Shown here one piece after another: positions 1 through 9,860 of a stretch of DNA of 64,000 nt. The stretch spans positions 14,844,916-14,908,915 of the forward strand of contig NC_067492.1 of the NCBI RefSeq assembly GCF_947179515.1, read 5' to 3'. The notes under the pieces are model-generated. The model did not search any database. It worked only from the letters and a program-made list of their open reading frames with translations, and was not told the origin of the DNA. The stretch comes from Apodemus sylvaticus (lineage: Eukaryota; Chordata; Mammalia; Rodentia; Muridae). Numbering within the stretch: the stretch's first letter is position 1; every line of letters begins with the position of its first letter. The position numbers were made by a program, and so were the translations under genes.

Positions 1-85
1 CTCATGGAGGCACTTCCCCAACTGAAACTCCTTTCTGTGTGATAACCCCAGCCTGTGTCAGGTTGACACACAAAACCAGCCAGTA
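1..85 (-). mobile_element. Terminal piece of an old rodent interspersed repeat
   Basis: This is the end of a common rodent repeat that carries a TGTCAAGTTGACA-like core (here at about 57-69). It lies in reverse orientation and is cut by the window edge. The family also has a 'GTGAGCCAAAATAAACC' end, and I cannot decide between a MaLR-type LTR and an old L1 3' UTR. The B1 starting at 86 abuts it. Confidence 0.5.
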
Positions 86-226
86 CCCTGGGTGTGGTGG
101 TGCACACTTGCAATCCCAGCACTTGGGGGATGGAGGCAGGAGAGTCAGGAGTTCAAGTCCATGCTCTACTTGGCTACATAGAGAGTTCAAGGCCAGCCTA
201 GGCTTTGTGAGACACTGTTTCAATAG
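86..226 (+). mobile_element. B1 SINE
   Basis: This is a 7SL-derived SINE. The head GGTGTGGTGGTGCACAC, the middle AATCCCAGCACTTGGGGGA and the tail GGCCAGCCTAGG...GAGACACTGTTTCAA follow the B1 consensus in order. Many scattered substitutions indicate an old copy. The ORFs over it are shadows. Confidence 0.9.
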
Positions 227-234
227 AACCCAGC

Positions 235-540
235 AATGGGCACTGGGGAAGATGCTTGAGTAGGTAAGAACACTTCCTCCATGAGCTAATATGAGGACAT
301 AAGCTCCAGTCTCCAGAAGACAAGAAAATGCTGGGCATGGCTGTGCAAGCCTGTAACAGGGAGAGAGAAGGGTTGCTGGAGTTCACTGTCCAGCCAGCAT
401 GGCAAAACCCATAGTGGACTCCAGGTTCAGTAAGAGACCCTATTCTTACCAAAGAGTGACAGACCAGGATATTTAGAATAATTATCTCGCCTCCTCACAC
501 ACAGGCCCGTATGCCCCCATACCTTATACAGACACACATC
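235..540 (+). mobile_element. B4-family SINE (tRNA/B1 composite)
   Basis: A degraded ID-like left part is followed by a B1-like right part (GCTGGGCATGGCTGTGCAAGCCTGTAAC, then CCAGCCAGCATGGC and GAGACCCTATTC). A CA-rich 3' end with GCCTCCTCACACACAGG closes it. That order is typical of rodent B4/B4A elements. Confidence 0.7.
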
Positions 541-1078
541 CACCAACAGTTCCTTCTGGTCAATAGCCATAATTAACCTTTATTATTAAAACTACCATCA
601 GGGATAATTCAGACTGGGATAATCATATCTGATCAACAGCTCATTAGGCACCAAAAAGAAATAGCTTATTATCCTCTTAACTAAACTATATAAATATTTG
701 TAGTAGATGAATGAAAGTCTCTCTTCTTGAGCAAATGAAATAAGCCTTGAGACTTACAGTAGAGCAAACGGCTTGGGCGGAATGCTGGCTTTTGACTAAC
801 ATCCATCTTTCATCTTGTTAGTATCTAAATTTGTTCAGTCTCTACATACCCCAGGCTACCCCATTTAAGGAGTGCACTGGGTCCTGACATCAGAGAGGAG
901 AAAACAGTTGTCCTGGCCTGAAGTTGCACATGGTGGACAATGGCATGCTGTAAGCTTTCTTGGGGAGAAATGAACAATTATTCATCCTGGATAAGACACC
1001 AAGAACAGACCAAAGAAACAATTCTTCCCAAATCTGGTGGAAATCTTGAGGGAAGCAGTTAGTTTCTTGTGGAAGCCT
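541..1078. other. Unique AT-rich stretch, no gene seen
   Basis: No repeat consensus, exon-like reading frame or structured RNA is recognised. The first part is AT-rich, with several ATTA/TTAAT cores around 570-690. Confidence 0.5.
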
Positions 1079-1345
1079 GTTGGGGTGTATATGACCCCAA
1101 GGTACCTGCCTCTTTAAATAACCATCCCAGTAGGTGATGACTCAAACAGCTATTCATCCAAAGCTAAGTCTGGACCTGCAGGTGCCTTTGCCCCACAACT
1201 GTTACCTGTATAAGCTAGGGGTGGGGAGGAGTTGTGAGTCCTGTAATTTTTAGAAGTATCCGGAGCCTTGTAAGTCTCATTTTACTTCCTAAGTCTTATG
1301 AATTCGCCACACCCATCCCAGGAATTAAAGTTTTCATTCAGAGGA
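1079..1345 (+). mobile_element. Possible solo LTR-like remnant
   Basis: The stretch starts TGTTGGGG, has a promoter-like TATAAGC near 1211, and ends with an AATTAAAG polyadenylation-like signal followed by TTTTCATTCA. That is the general plan of a rodent ERV LTR. I cannot name a family and find no clear target-site duplication. Confidence 0.25.
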
Positions 1346-1395
1346 AATAGCTATACAACACTGAGTGTAGCCAAACAATGACTTGGGAATAGTTC

Positions 1396-1428
1396 AAAAA
1401 AGAAAGAAAGAAACAAACAAACAAATAA
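1396..1428. repeat. A-rich (GAAA)/(CAAA) low-complexity run
   Basis: A short A-rich run of AAAG and AAAC tetranucleotides. It may be a decayed retroposon tail, but no element body is recognisable on its left. Confidence 0.8.
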
Positions 1429-2372
1429 GTAGAGAGTTCAAAAAAGCCAGTTCATCTAGGCCCAGCACCTGGCCTCTCAGAATGAGTGTCCAGAGGTGCT
1501 CTGGGGCAAAAGATGGAAAATAATACTTCAGGTACGGAGAAACAAAAGCCAGAAACCTAGACAGAGGCGGGCACAGGCAGGACAGTGACACAGTAGGTCC
1601 ACTCTAAACCATCTGAAGGGTTCTTGGTAGGTTCCTCGGGATAGGAAGGCCTGAATTGAGGCTGGACAGAGGAGTAGGAGTCAGGCTCTCCCTAACAGAC
1701 AGTGGCTGACCCTCACTCCTGCTTTAGCTTGCTTAGTGCTAAGATACAGCGCGTTACAGTTAGACTGTCTAGTGCACAGACTCCCTAATGGAAGGTTATA
1801 CCCCTTCTGGAAGTCTTTCTTTATCCGTAAAAGACGTCACTACAGAAGACACCTGACGGGTTGTTAGAAGGATTAAAGAAAGCCACACATGCAAAAGCGT
1901 TGGGCTCACTGCTAGTGGACAAGAGACACCATTAATACAGACATTTCAGGTAACTAGGGGGAACTAAGGATGAGGAAATCAGCCCAGGAAAATTCACCAC
2001 CACCACCACCACCGTCCCCACCCTGCATCTCATAGCACATCCATTCCCCACTCTCCCAGCAAAACAAACAGGGACAGGCAACGAGACTGAGCCAGGGTAT
2101 TCTAGCTGGGTTGCTGCTACTGAGATAAACTCCATGACAGAAGCAATTCAGGGAGGGAAGTGTCTGCTCCATCTTCCAGGTGACAGCCCATCACTGGGAG
2201 AAGTCAGGGTAGGAACTCAAGGCAGGGCCTTGAAGCAGAATCAAGGGAGGGCTCGCTCCCTGTGGCTTATGCCCAGTCTGCTTTCTTATAACTGAAGGGA
2301 CTCTAGACAGCCCAGGCCTGGCAAACAGGCCTCACTCAGGCCTTGCTCTTCTTTCTCATTCCCTCTGTCTTG
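1429..2372. other. Unique stretch with a short (CCA)n run
   Basis: Apart from a (CAC)6 run at 1995-2013, no repeat or gene is recognised. The ORFs here are short, start in arbitrary frames and include a Val/Gly run read from the triplet repeat. Confidence 0.55.
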
Positions 2373-2420
2373 CAAAAAAATAAAACCAAAACAACAACAA
2401 AAAACAAACAAACAAAAAAA
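2373..2420. repeat. A-rich low-complexity run
   Basis: CAAA/CAA units. It may be an orphan retroposon tail. Confidence 0.8.
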
Positions 2421-2499
2421 GCCCACATTGGATTACATTCCTGAACCTAGGCTCCAACGTCTTTATACCCTTATTAGGGCCACTTCCTCCTCCCAAGGC

Positions 2500-2715
2500 T
2501 GACTACCACGAGATCCAGCTATTAAAATATTAAAGTCCTGCAATTAACAGGCCCCTTTGGCTCACCTAATTAATATGCCAAATCAAAACATGCCACCGCA
2601 TCCTAGCCCATTCGAATTATACTTGTGAAGTCATTTGCTGCTGTTTTTCTCCCTGAGTCAGAAGGTGGCCAGTTTAGCTTTTCTTCCCCATTAATAAAAG
2701 GTATCTCTGAGAAAC
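2500..2715. promoter_or_regulatory. Candidate conserved non-coding element
   Basis: A repeat-free, AT-rich block with clustered homeodomain-type cores: ATTAAAATATTAAAG near 2521, CAATTAAC near 2541 and TAATTAAT at 2568-2575. It is called from composition and motif density only; conservation was not tested. Confidence 0.35.
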
Positions 2716-3014
2716 AGGTGTTGGGTTGTGGTCTATGCCTAATCTAGGTCAAGGAGAGAAGCCTTACTGTGCGTGGAGTTCCCTTCAATCCCCCAATCTT
2801 TAGCGCCACAGAAACGGGCAGTATCGCCTACAGTGGGCTGACCCCTCCTGAATCAACCAACAATAAAGAAATTTCCCCACAGTACCATAGGACAAGCTTA
2901 GAGGTGAATGCTCAATCCTTGCTCCCACTTTCGAGGTGGCTCCATCTTTTGTCAAGTTATCAAAAAAGCAATGAGAATACAGGGTTTCTGAACCAGGCGC
3001 CGGTAAGATAGAAC
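2716..3014. other. Unique stretch, no gene seen
   Basis: An 80-codon ORF at 2769-3011 has no recognisable domain and no sign of being an exon. Part of this stretch may belong to the old LTR-like repeat that follows. Confidence 0.45.
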
Positions 3015-3358
3015 ATTAGTTCGAGAGTATTGGGAGAGGGATGTCTAGAGAGAGACATTTGATCTTTGGGGTGGCATCTTCATGAGTGCATGGATGTCTA
3101 TCTCCTGGGAATGGCTCGGCTCCCCCACATTGCTAAATCGAATCTTGCTCTCTTCTGCGTGAACTTTGCAATCTTTGGCTTTATAATCTTCATCAAGAGT
3201 GGAAGCAGAAGGAGGCCTCCACCGGAGGCCAAACAGTGCAGACACCATGCTCTTGGGTTTTTAGCTTCTCGGATGGGTGGCCAAAATAAACCTCTTTCCA
3301 TTATAAGGTCCCCTGTATAAGTTACACTGGGATAGCAATGGAAAAATGAACTGAAACA
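3015..3358 (+). mobile_element. MaLR-like old repeat
   Basis: The right end matches the plan shared by MLT1/MST/THE1-type LTRs: GGCCAAAATAAACCTCTTTCC, then ATAAGTTAC, then an end resembling 'AGCAATGGAAAAATGAACTGAAACAC'. The upstream GGCATCTTCATGAGTGCATGG fits the same families. The subfamily is not resolved. Confidence 0.5.
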
Positions 3359-3499
3359 CGGTGATTTTTACTGAAAGATGTTGCAGGGCCTTATCCACAA
3401 GGGGCGTAACCTGATCCTGGAGCCACATCTTGGATATAAAGATGAAAACAGAGTGAAAGAATGACCGCTAACCTCACTAAGGTGGTCTCCAGAAGAATC

Positions 3500-3502
<3 letters not shown>

Positions 3503-3535
<33 letters not shown>
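3503..3535. repeat. (CA)n microsatellite
   Basis: An uninterrupted CA dinucleotide run of about 16 units. Confidence 0.97.
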
Positions 3536-3537
<2 letters not shown>

Positions 3538-4529
3538 AAAAAGAAGATACTGTTGTGAGATTTAGCAGAGAAGTCTATAATTTGGTTATTAGTTTCTTAT
3601 TTGGAGAGCAGCCCTAAGTTGCAAAAACTGTATAAGTAACACAACAAATACGTCAGTTTCATCTTTCCCCTTAGTTCTTGTTCTGGGAGCTGACACAGCT
3701 GTCTGCCAGAACATTTTATTTAGCAAAAGGGGAGGAGGTGGGAGAGAAGGAGAAGGAAGAACAAGAGAAAGATGAGGAGAGGTAGAGGAGGAAATTCCTC
3801 AAGCAGAAAAGACCTTCTCTAACTGAAAATGTTTTCATTTAATTGCAATAAAAAGCCCTTCCAAATTATGAATAGCAAATTTGAATCAAATATAGTCAGG
3901 GACTGTAGGTGTTAAAAATAATACAGACCTTAGGAAAAAAATCTATATTTTAATCTTTTTTTTTTTTTGGAAAAAAACAAATTATCTTATTTACTACATG
4001 AATGATTTCCTCAATTTAACGCCAATCTTGAGAGTCAACTCCTACCTGTCTGAACAAACAGGCTGCGACAGAAACGACTAGATTATTTATATTATGAGGA
4101 AGTGTTTAAAAATAAACGGGAGAGATGACTTTACCAGTATTGAAAATAAAAACAACATGCCTAGCATCTGAGCTTACGAAAATCTAATTTTATTTGCTTC
4201 TGTTTCCAGGAGGGGAGTTTAAAGAGAACACATAAAATAGTAAATTAAATTTCTCTTTGAGGGTTGGGGAGGACAGTGAGAGACATCTAAACTTTACCAG
4301 CATACTCAGAAGGAGACACCCACGGAGCCACATCTTCACACATGTCCCTAGTGGCACTGCCTGTGATAGCATAGACAAGGACATTCATATAAACCTGGAC
4401 CTTGTTGGAAATCAATGGGTTTCTTTTGAAAAAGAGTTATAACAAAATAAGATTTACGATGTAAATTTTAGCACGCAGACTTTTAACTGGAGAGCTCAAC
4501 ACCAGTGAAACCATTACTATAGATAATGG
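3536..4529. other. Unique AT-rich stretch with purine-rich and T-run segments
   Basis: Holds a purine-rich segment (3724-3794) and a 13-T run (3956-3968). Between them is an AT-rich part (3815-3915) with TTTAATTGCAATAAAA and AATTATGAATAGCAAAT that could be regulatory. No gene is recognised. The 61- and 64-codon ORFs near 4200-4440 overlap on opposite strands and are not credible. Confidence 0.5.
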
Positions 4530-4548
4530 GTTTTTGTTTGTTTGTTTG
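4530..4548. repeat. (GTTT)n run
   Basis: A short TTTG tetranucleotide run. It lies left of a reversed ID-like element and may be that element's decayed A-tail. Confidence 0.8.
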
Positions 4549-4596
4549 ATGCTAATGTTATTGCGTTTGCTGAAGTGGGGAGGGGGGAGGGGGGAA

Positions 4597-4652
4597 TGGG
4601 ACCTTGTATTTGAGAGACCAGTGCTCCATCACTGAGCTATATCCTCCAACAC
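4597..4652 (-). mobile_element. ID-like SINE fragment
   Basis: The segment reads as the reverse of the ID/B4 left arm. GCTCCATCACTGAGCTATATCCTCC corresponds to the tRNA-derived A-box region in reverse. Confidence 0.6.
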
Positions 4653-4679
4653 ATGTATTTTTACTTTGTACAAGGAGCC

Positions 4680-4733
4680 GGGGGGGGGGGGGGGGGCGGG
4701 GGGGGGAGGTGGGGGATGTTGGGGGGGGGGAGG
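4680..4733 (+). repeat. Poly-G tract
   Basis: A run of about 50 bases that is almost all G, broken only by single C/A/T bases. It contains many G-runs of five or more, enough for several overlapping G-quadruplexes on the + strand. Confidence 0.9.
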
Positions 4734-4825
4734 CTCACGAAGTTGACTGACTGGCCTTCAGCTTGAGACCCTCCTGGCTCAGCCTCTCCAGTGGCTAGGA
4801 TTACAAGCCTCTCCACAAGGTCCTA
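4733..4825 (-). mobile_element. B1/proto-B1 SINE fragment
   Basis: In reverse it matches the B1 right half: CTGGCCTTCAGCTTGAGACC, then CTCAGCCTCTCCAGTGGCTAGGATTACAAG. Divergence is high, which suggests an early B1 subfamily. Confidence 0.75.
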
Positions 4826-4913
4826 CTTAACTACTCACTTCCACTAAATCAGCAATTATTAACGTGAATATCCCCGATTAATGATAGCTTCCAGTGTTTT
4901 CTTGGAACGTATA

Positions 4914-4953
4914 CCCCCCCCCTCTCTGTGTGTGTGTGTGTGTGTGTGTGTGT
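4914..4953. repeat. C-run followed by (TG)n microsatellite
   Basis: A C9 run and CTCTC lead into a TG dinucleotide array at 4927-4953. Confidence 0.95.
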
Positions 4954-5899
4954 CCACAGTCTATTAAGGGCGGGTCACTTAATGCCAGGCAAACATTCCA
5001 ATGACAGTAACAAATTGTTAAGTAGGAAAACAGAGAAAGGACCCCCTTCTGACACCTGTCCTGACCACACCGTAAAGGACTTTCTCCATGACTGTCTACA
5101 CTGCCCAGAGGTATGGAAAGGAAATGGCTTGTTTTATTACAAAGAAAACATTGTTAAGCATCACATAATTTTTGTCGCCAGACCCTGATACCAGCCCTCA
5201 AGTGCCATTCGAATACTTCTACCACAACCGTGGACCCAGGTCACTCTAGCCAACAAGCCTCGAGAGCTATTTTTGCTTTTATCCCATCAGCGACAGGGTC
5301 AGACAATCCAGAGACAGCTCTTTCCAGAACCTCCAAGCCAGAGGGCTATTCTAAGAAACATCACATTCCCTTCCCCCATCCTTCATCCTTTTTTATTTCA
5401 GTCCTCCTGCCCCACCCCCTGCTCCCCAAATGCAGTAGAGGAGACCCCGCTGGACCACGGGTAGCCAGAGGAGGAAATTCCTGTCTCAAGAAAAAACCAG
5501 AACCAAATGTTAGCGCTCAGATGCCCCCGGGTTGTAATTTCACTGTAATGGTTTCTTATGATAATTAAAACCGTGTCAGCAAAGGTTGCCCGCCTTGAGA
5601 CCACAGCAAGGAGGACCTGGACAGTGTGTGAAAACCATTTTTGCTTAGTGAGGGGAAGGTTCTCAGCACACCCTGGGTCTGCAGAGAGGAGAATGCCCTT
5701 CGTTCCTACTGGGAGCCTACTTGGTGGTAACGGGTCATCTGATTCCATTTTATCTCCTTTCTGTCTGTATCTCATGCCCTTTGGCTCCGAGCACAGAGCC
5801 CAGCAGGTCCCCATAAACACTGCTCTATGGACACAGCAGTGGGGCTTTACTCCCAGAGGAATCCGGTGGTCCTCCTCATTGCCATCATCTTAGTCACCT
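4954..5899. other. Unique stretch, possible regulatory block, no gene seen
   Basis: Overlapping ORFs on both strands (5230-5568 +, 5398-5820 -, 5558-5893 +) show no recognisable domain. At 5530-5590 there is a small AT-rich island (TTGTAATTTCACTGTAATGG, then GATAATTAAAACC) that may be part of a regulatory element. Confidence 0.5.
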
Positions 5900-5998
5900 T
5901 CAGTTTGTGGAGAGGAGGAAAATTAAACAACTTGCCCAAGGCCACACAGGAAAGGGTTTCTAATTCTACAACTCCAGCAAGCGATTCTGGTTGGTTCC
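5900..5998 (-). mobile_element. MIR SINE fragment
   Basis: AATTAAACAACTTGCCCAAGGCCACACAGG is the reverse complement of the MIR core 'CTTGGGCAAGTTACTTAACC'. The following TTCTAATTCTAC...TTCCAGA continues the alignment. MIRs are ancient tRNA-derived SINEs shared by mammals. Confidence 0.85.
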
Positions 5999-6355
5999 AG
6001 AACTCGGCACCAGGGGAAAATAACCCCACCTGCCAATCAATACATAGACAAACTACGCAAGCCAAATCTGAGAGTATGCCTGGGGACTCAGCTGCTCTTT
6101 TTCTTTCTATTCTTTAAAAAGTTTTTAAGAGGTTCTCTGAGGACACACCCTGGAGCAACTCTGGTGGGAGGCCAGGCCCACCTTCTGCAGTGGAATGGAC
6201 GGGAGGAGGTTAGATTATAAAAAAAAAATGTCAGCTCCCTCACTGTTCCAGGCTAGCTCCCACACTGTTCTGCTATCACCAGATTTGCCTGGAACAAGCA
6301 GTATTTCATTTCTTTCTGTTGGAACTGGGAGTTTTCTGTTCAGGCTAAAGAAGGA
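5999..6355. other. Unique stretch, no gene seen
   Basis: No repeat or gene is recognised. A short A-run at about 6221-6229 is the only low-complexity sequence. Confidence 0.5.
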
Positions 6356-6415
6356 AGGTTCAGCTGGGTGTGGTATCCCTGCTGCCCAAGCGCTAGAGCT
6401 AAGGACTCAACAATC
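6356..6415 (+). mobile_element. Probable B1 5' fragment
   Basis: CAGCTGGGTGTGGTATCCCTGCTGCCCAAGCGCTAG resembles a decayed B1 head. Only about 50 bases can be aligned. Confidence 0.35.
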
Positions 6416-6451
6416 TCTTTATTTTAAAGTTCTCTCTGGAAAGCACTAGGG

Positions 6452-6661
6452 CAGTTCTTCTCAACCTTGAGGTCAAGCGACCCTTTTACAGGGGTCCCAT
6501 ATGAGGAATCCGACATATCATATATCTTCTTTACAATTCACGGTAGTAGCAAAATTGTAACTATGAAACAGCAATGAAAATTATTTTATGGTTGGGGGGG
6601 TCACCACAACATGAGGAACTGTATTGAAGAGTCACAGCATTAGGAAGGCTAAGGGTCACTG
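6452..6661 (+). mobile_element. URR1-type hAT-Charlie MITE
   Basis: A full-length non-autonomous DNA transposon of the rodent URR1 type. It has CAGTTCTTCTCAACCT at the left, ACCCTTTTACAGGGGTC and AGTAGCAAAATTGTAACTATG inside, and TCACCACAACATGAGGAACTG towards the right, ending GGGTCACTG. Both ends are decayed inverted repeats of CAGTGGTTCTCAACC. The flanking octamers CACTAGGG and CTCAGGGG are a plausible diverged 8-bp duplication, the size hAT elements make. Confidence 0.9.
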
Positions 6662-6762
6662 CTCAGGGGATTCGCCGAAGTTACCAATAAATATAATAGA
6701 TAAAATAATATGGCCACAGTCAGGGAGGTCTGAGGGAGAAAAACTGTTACTAAAATTGGCTT

Positions 6763-6900
6763 TCTAAGCCTGCCATTGCGACTTGTATCTATAAAGCAAA
6801 GGCTGAGGCAGGAAGGGCGGAACTTCAAGGTCATCTTGGAGTATGTATTTGGTTTCGGGCTAACCTGGATGTATAAGACCCTGTCTCTAGAAAACAAAAT
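6763..6900 (+). mobile_element. B1/proto-B1 SINE
   Basis: GGCTGAGGCAGGAAGGGCGG, TTCAAGGTCATCTTGGAG, GCTAACCTGGATG and AAGACCCTGTCTCTAGAAAA follow the B1 order. The head is badly decayed. An A-rich tail and a TGAA array follow. Confidence 0.75.
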
Positions 6901-6974
6901 CAAAAACAAAACCCAAAACCAACCAACCAAACAAAACCAGTGAATGAATGAATGAATGAATGAATGAATAAATG
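6901..6974. repeat. A-rich tail and (TGAA)n microsatellite
   Basis: CAAA/CCAA units (the decayed SINE tail) run into a TGAA tetranucleotide array from 6941. Confidence 0.95.
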
Positions 6975-8043
6975 TTATCTGTTTGGGAGTTGGAAGAATG
7001 TGTCCTTACTTAGATGACCAATGGATGGTTATGAGGGTGTGGTGGGGGGAAAGGTTGTGGGAGCTTCACACTCCCCGTCCAGCACACATTTCCAGTGGGA
7101 GCAAGGAAGCATGGGGTGCACAACAACACCCCTGGAGACTGAGAGAGATGGGTCATGATTTACGGCTGCTGAGTGTGACTGTTCCCCAAGTACAAGCCAA
7201 CCCCAGGTTGCGAAGTATCATCAACTGCCCAGCAAAGTCCTCCCCTTCCACCTGGGGCCGCAGGGGCTGAAGATGCCCCGGACCCTAGAATCGGGCAGGG
7301 AGCTGGCCCTCCCGGCCTGTGTGCCTTATGCCCCCTTCCAGACTTTTAGGAAGCTGCCTTGAACAAATCAAGCCAGGCTGTCAGACGATGACAAAGTGGA
7401 TTCTTTCCCAATGTGACATATTCATTTATCATCTTTCATAAGACAGACCTGAACCATAATTTAGTCCCATAGCTGCTGTATAAATGAACTCCGGGTCTTC
7501 ATGGGCTGGGCCAGTTTCCTCAACATCAGCTCACTTAGGAACTTGAACACACAAGGTCAGGATCTAAGTCCTTGTAGAGGCTCTCCAGGGAGGTGGCATC
7601 CAGGGCTAGACATGGGACCCAGGAAGCCTGCGGCAGCTAAAGTGATATAAGCGTCCTGGGGATTCATAAACAAGCAAAGGAGTTGTTGGCAGAGCAGGAT
7701 TTTGTTTTTTGTGTGTTTTTCTGCATTGCCACGATTCGACATTCAATATTCAAAAAGAACACAACCTCCGTGGACTCAGAAATTGAGCTTTTCCTCCAGA
7801 AAGACATATCTGAAATGAAGTAAGTAATACTTTGTCAATGGTTAGGTCTGTGCTTTAAACATAGCATGGACTCAGATGTCAGACTGAGGATCTTGAGCCT
7901 TAACAGTGGCAACCGAGAACTCACAAATCTGTTGGTATTTGTGATGGAAAAACAAAAGATACAAACCATGTGTTAGACATGGGAAATATACTGTAGTTTC
8001 CTTTTAGGCAATATAGTCAACTCTGCGTGAGGCAGGGCTGGGG
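6975..8043. other. Unique stretch with a possible regulatory block, no gene seen
   Basis: No repeat or gene is recognised. The part around 7400-7490 (ATATTCATTTATCATCTTTC, CATAATTTAGTCC, GTATAAATGAACTCC) is AT-rich and repeat-free and could be regulatory. The 95-codon ORF at 6983-7270 shows no domain. Confidence 0.5.
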
Positions 8044-8109
8044 AAGACAGAGACAGATAGAGACAGACAAAGACAGAATCAGACAGACAGACAGACAGAC
8101 AGACAGAGA
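8044..8109. repeat. (AGAC)n microsatellite, imperfect
   Basis: Interrupted GACA/GATA units become a pure AGAC array near 8080. Confidence 0.95.
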
Positions 8110-8117
8110 AACATATT

Positions 8118-8185
8118 AAGAGACTGGTCAGAGGAGTTGAGTAACTTCTCTAGAGACTCACAGTAAGCGGTGGAGTAGAGGATAC
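8118..8185 (-). mobile_element. MIR SINE fragment
   Basis: AGTTGAGTAACTTCTCTAGAGACTCACAGTAAGCGGTGGAG follows the reverse MIR core (GGTTAAGTAACTTGCCCAAGG...AGCTAGTAAGTGG) with substitutions. Confidence 0.6.
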
Positions 8186-8732
8186 ACTATTAGAATCTTT
8201 CACTAAATCGCTCAGTCACCCATTTCCCTGGAGAATAATTACATCATGACACAAGCCCAGAAAACAAATGCAGGGAGTGGAGGTGTCTGAAGAGAAGAAG
8301 CAAGAAGACACTCTCTCACACTCACACATCACACAGCCCTGCAGAATCCTTCCCTACAGTGAACACGTCTGTTCCTAACACAGCATGCACGATGGCCTGT
8401 GTTCTGCTTGCCGGGTTCACGAACATCCCCGTGGTCCACCCTCCTCAGCTGTGTACTGTGTGACCTGGTTCCTTGGACCTCCAAACACTGGACGGAAGAA
8501 ATTTTTCTTACGAGCAGAGTTCCTATGAGCCACGTACACCAAGAAGAGCAGCAAAAGTTCAAAGGTAGACAGGGGTTCAAGCTGTACCCCAGATCCTTAA
8601 CTGTAAAGTTTAAGGGTAACTAGAGTCCATTTCCTCATCCTGCTACAGCTTGAGTTCTCTGGGGATGAACAGAAACTGCATTTGCCCATCATTGGGCCCC
8701 TGACCCAAGGAAGCATCCAGTGTTGGAAGTTT
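8186..8732. other. Unique stretch, no gene seen
   Basis: ORFs at 8329-8580 (-) and 8399-8623 (+) overlap on opposite strands and have no recognisable domain. Confidence 0.5.
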
Positions 8733-8872
8733 AATATTTTTAAAGATTTTTAATCTTTACCAATGTGCATGTTTGTATGGGTACCCATGGAGGGCTAGAC
8801 AAATACATTCAATCCTCTAGAGCTGGAGATTCATCACCAGCATCCACAGCTACCTGTGAGTGTTCAAGTTCA
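8733..8872 (-). mobile_element. B3/B2-type SINE, decayed
   Basis: In reverse the sequence follows B3: AAAGATTTTTAATCTTTACC (tail side), ATGTGCATGTTTGTATGGG, then CAATCCTCTAGAGCTGGAG and CCACAGCTACCTGTGAG. It directly precedes the large polypurine tract. Confidence 0.65.
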
Positions 8873-8888
8873 GGAGTCAAAGCAAAAA

Positions 8889-9486
8889 ACAGAAGAAGAA
8901 GGATGAGGAGAAGGAGGAGGAGGAGGAGGAGGAGGAGGAGGAGGAGGAGGAGGAGGAGGAGGAGGGAAGAGGAAGAGAAGGAGGAGGAGGGAGAAGAAGA
9001 AGAAGAAGAAGAAGAAGAAGAAGAAGAAGAAGAAGAAGAAGAAGAAGAAGAAGAAGAATGAAAAACAAAAGAAAACAAATACAGGGAGGAAGGAAAGAAG
9101 GAGGGAGGAAGGGAGGGAGGGAGGAAGGAAAGAAGGAAAGGGGGAGGAGGGTGGGAGGAGAAAGGGATGGATGGAAGGAGGAAGAAAGGAAGGAGGAAGG
9201 AAGGAAAGAAGGGAGAAAGGAAAGAAGAAAGGAAGGAGGAAGGAAGGAAAGAATAGAGAGAGGGAGAGAGGAAGGAAAAAAGGAAGAAGGAAGAAAAGGC
9301 GGGTAGGAGGGAGGAAGGAAAAAGGAAGACACAGAGGAAGGAGGAAGAAAGGAAGAAAGGGAAGAAAGATGAGAAAGAAATAGGAAGGAAGAAAGAAAGG
9401 AAAAGAGAGAAAGAAAGAAAAAGAGAGTGAAAGAAAGAAAAGGAGAAAGAAAGAGAGAGAAAAGAAGGAAGGAAGGAAGGAAGGAA

Positions 9487-9539
<53 letters not shown>

Positions 9540-9584
9540 GAAGAAAGAAAGGAAGGAAGAAGGAAAGAAAGGAAGGAAGAAGGA

Positions 9585-9675
<91 letters not shown>

Positions 9676-9860
9676 GAAGGAAGGAAGGAAGGAAGGAAGG
9701 AAAGAAAGAAAGAAAGGAAAAAGGAGGGAAGGAAGGAAAAAAGAGAGAAACAAAGAGAGGAAGGAAGGAAGGAAGGGAGGAAGGAAGGAAGGAAGGAAGG
9801 GAGGAAGGAAGGGAGGGAGGGAAGAAGGGAGGGAAGAAGGGAGGGAGGGGAGGAAGAAAG
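8889..9860 (+). repeat. Polypurine tract of nearly 1 kb: (GGA)n, (GAA)n, (GGAA)n, (GAAA)n
   Basis: Ordered segments: GGA triplets (about 8908-8964), GAA triplets (about 8996-9058), mixed GGAA/GGGA (9090-9425), then long GAAA and GGAA arrays to 9860. Bases 9429-9750 contain no pyrimidine at all on this strand, and 9752-9860 are also all purine. The translated ORFs here (poly-Glu/Lys/Arg forward, Ser/Leu/Phe reverse) are meaningless. Confidence 0.98.

Noticed and set aside
5398..5820. 140-codon reverse ORF
   Set aside because: No recognisable domain, overlaps other-frame ORFs on the opposite strand, and no splice or promoter context.
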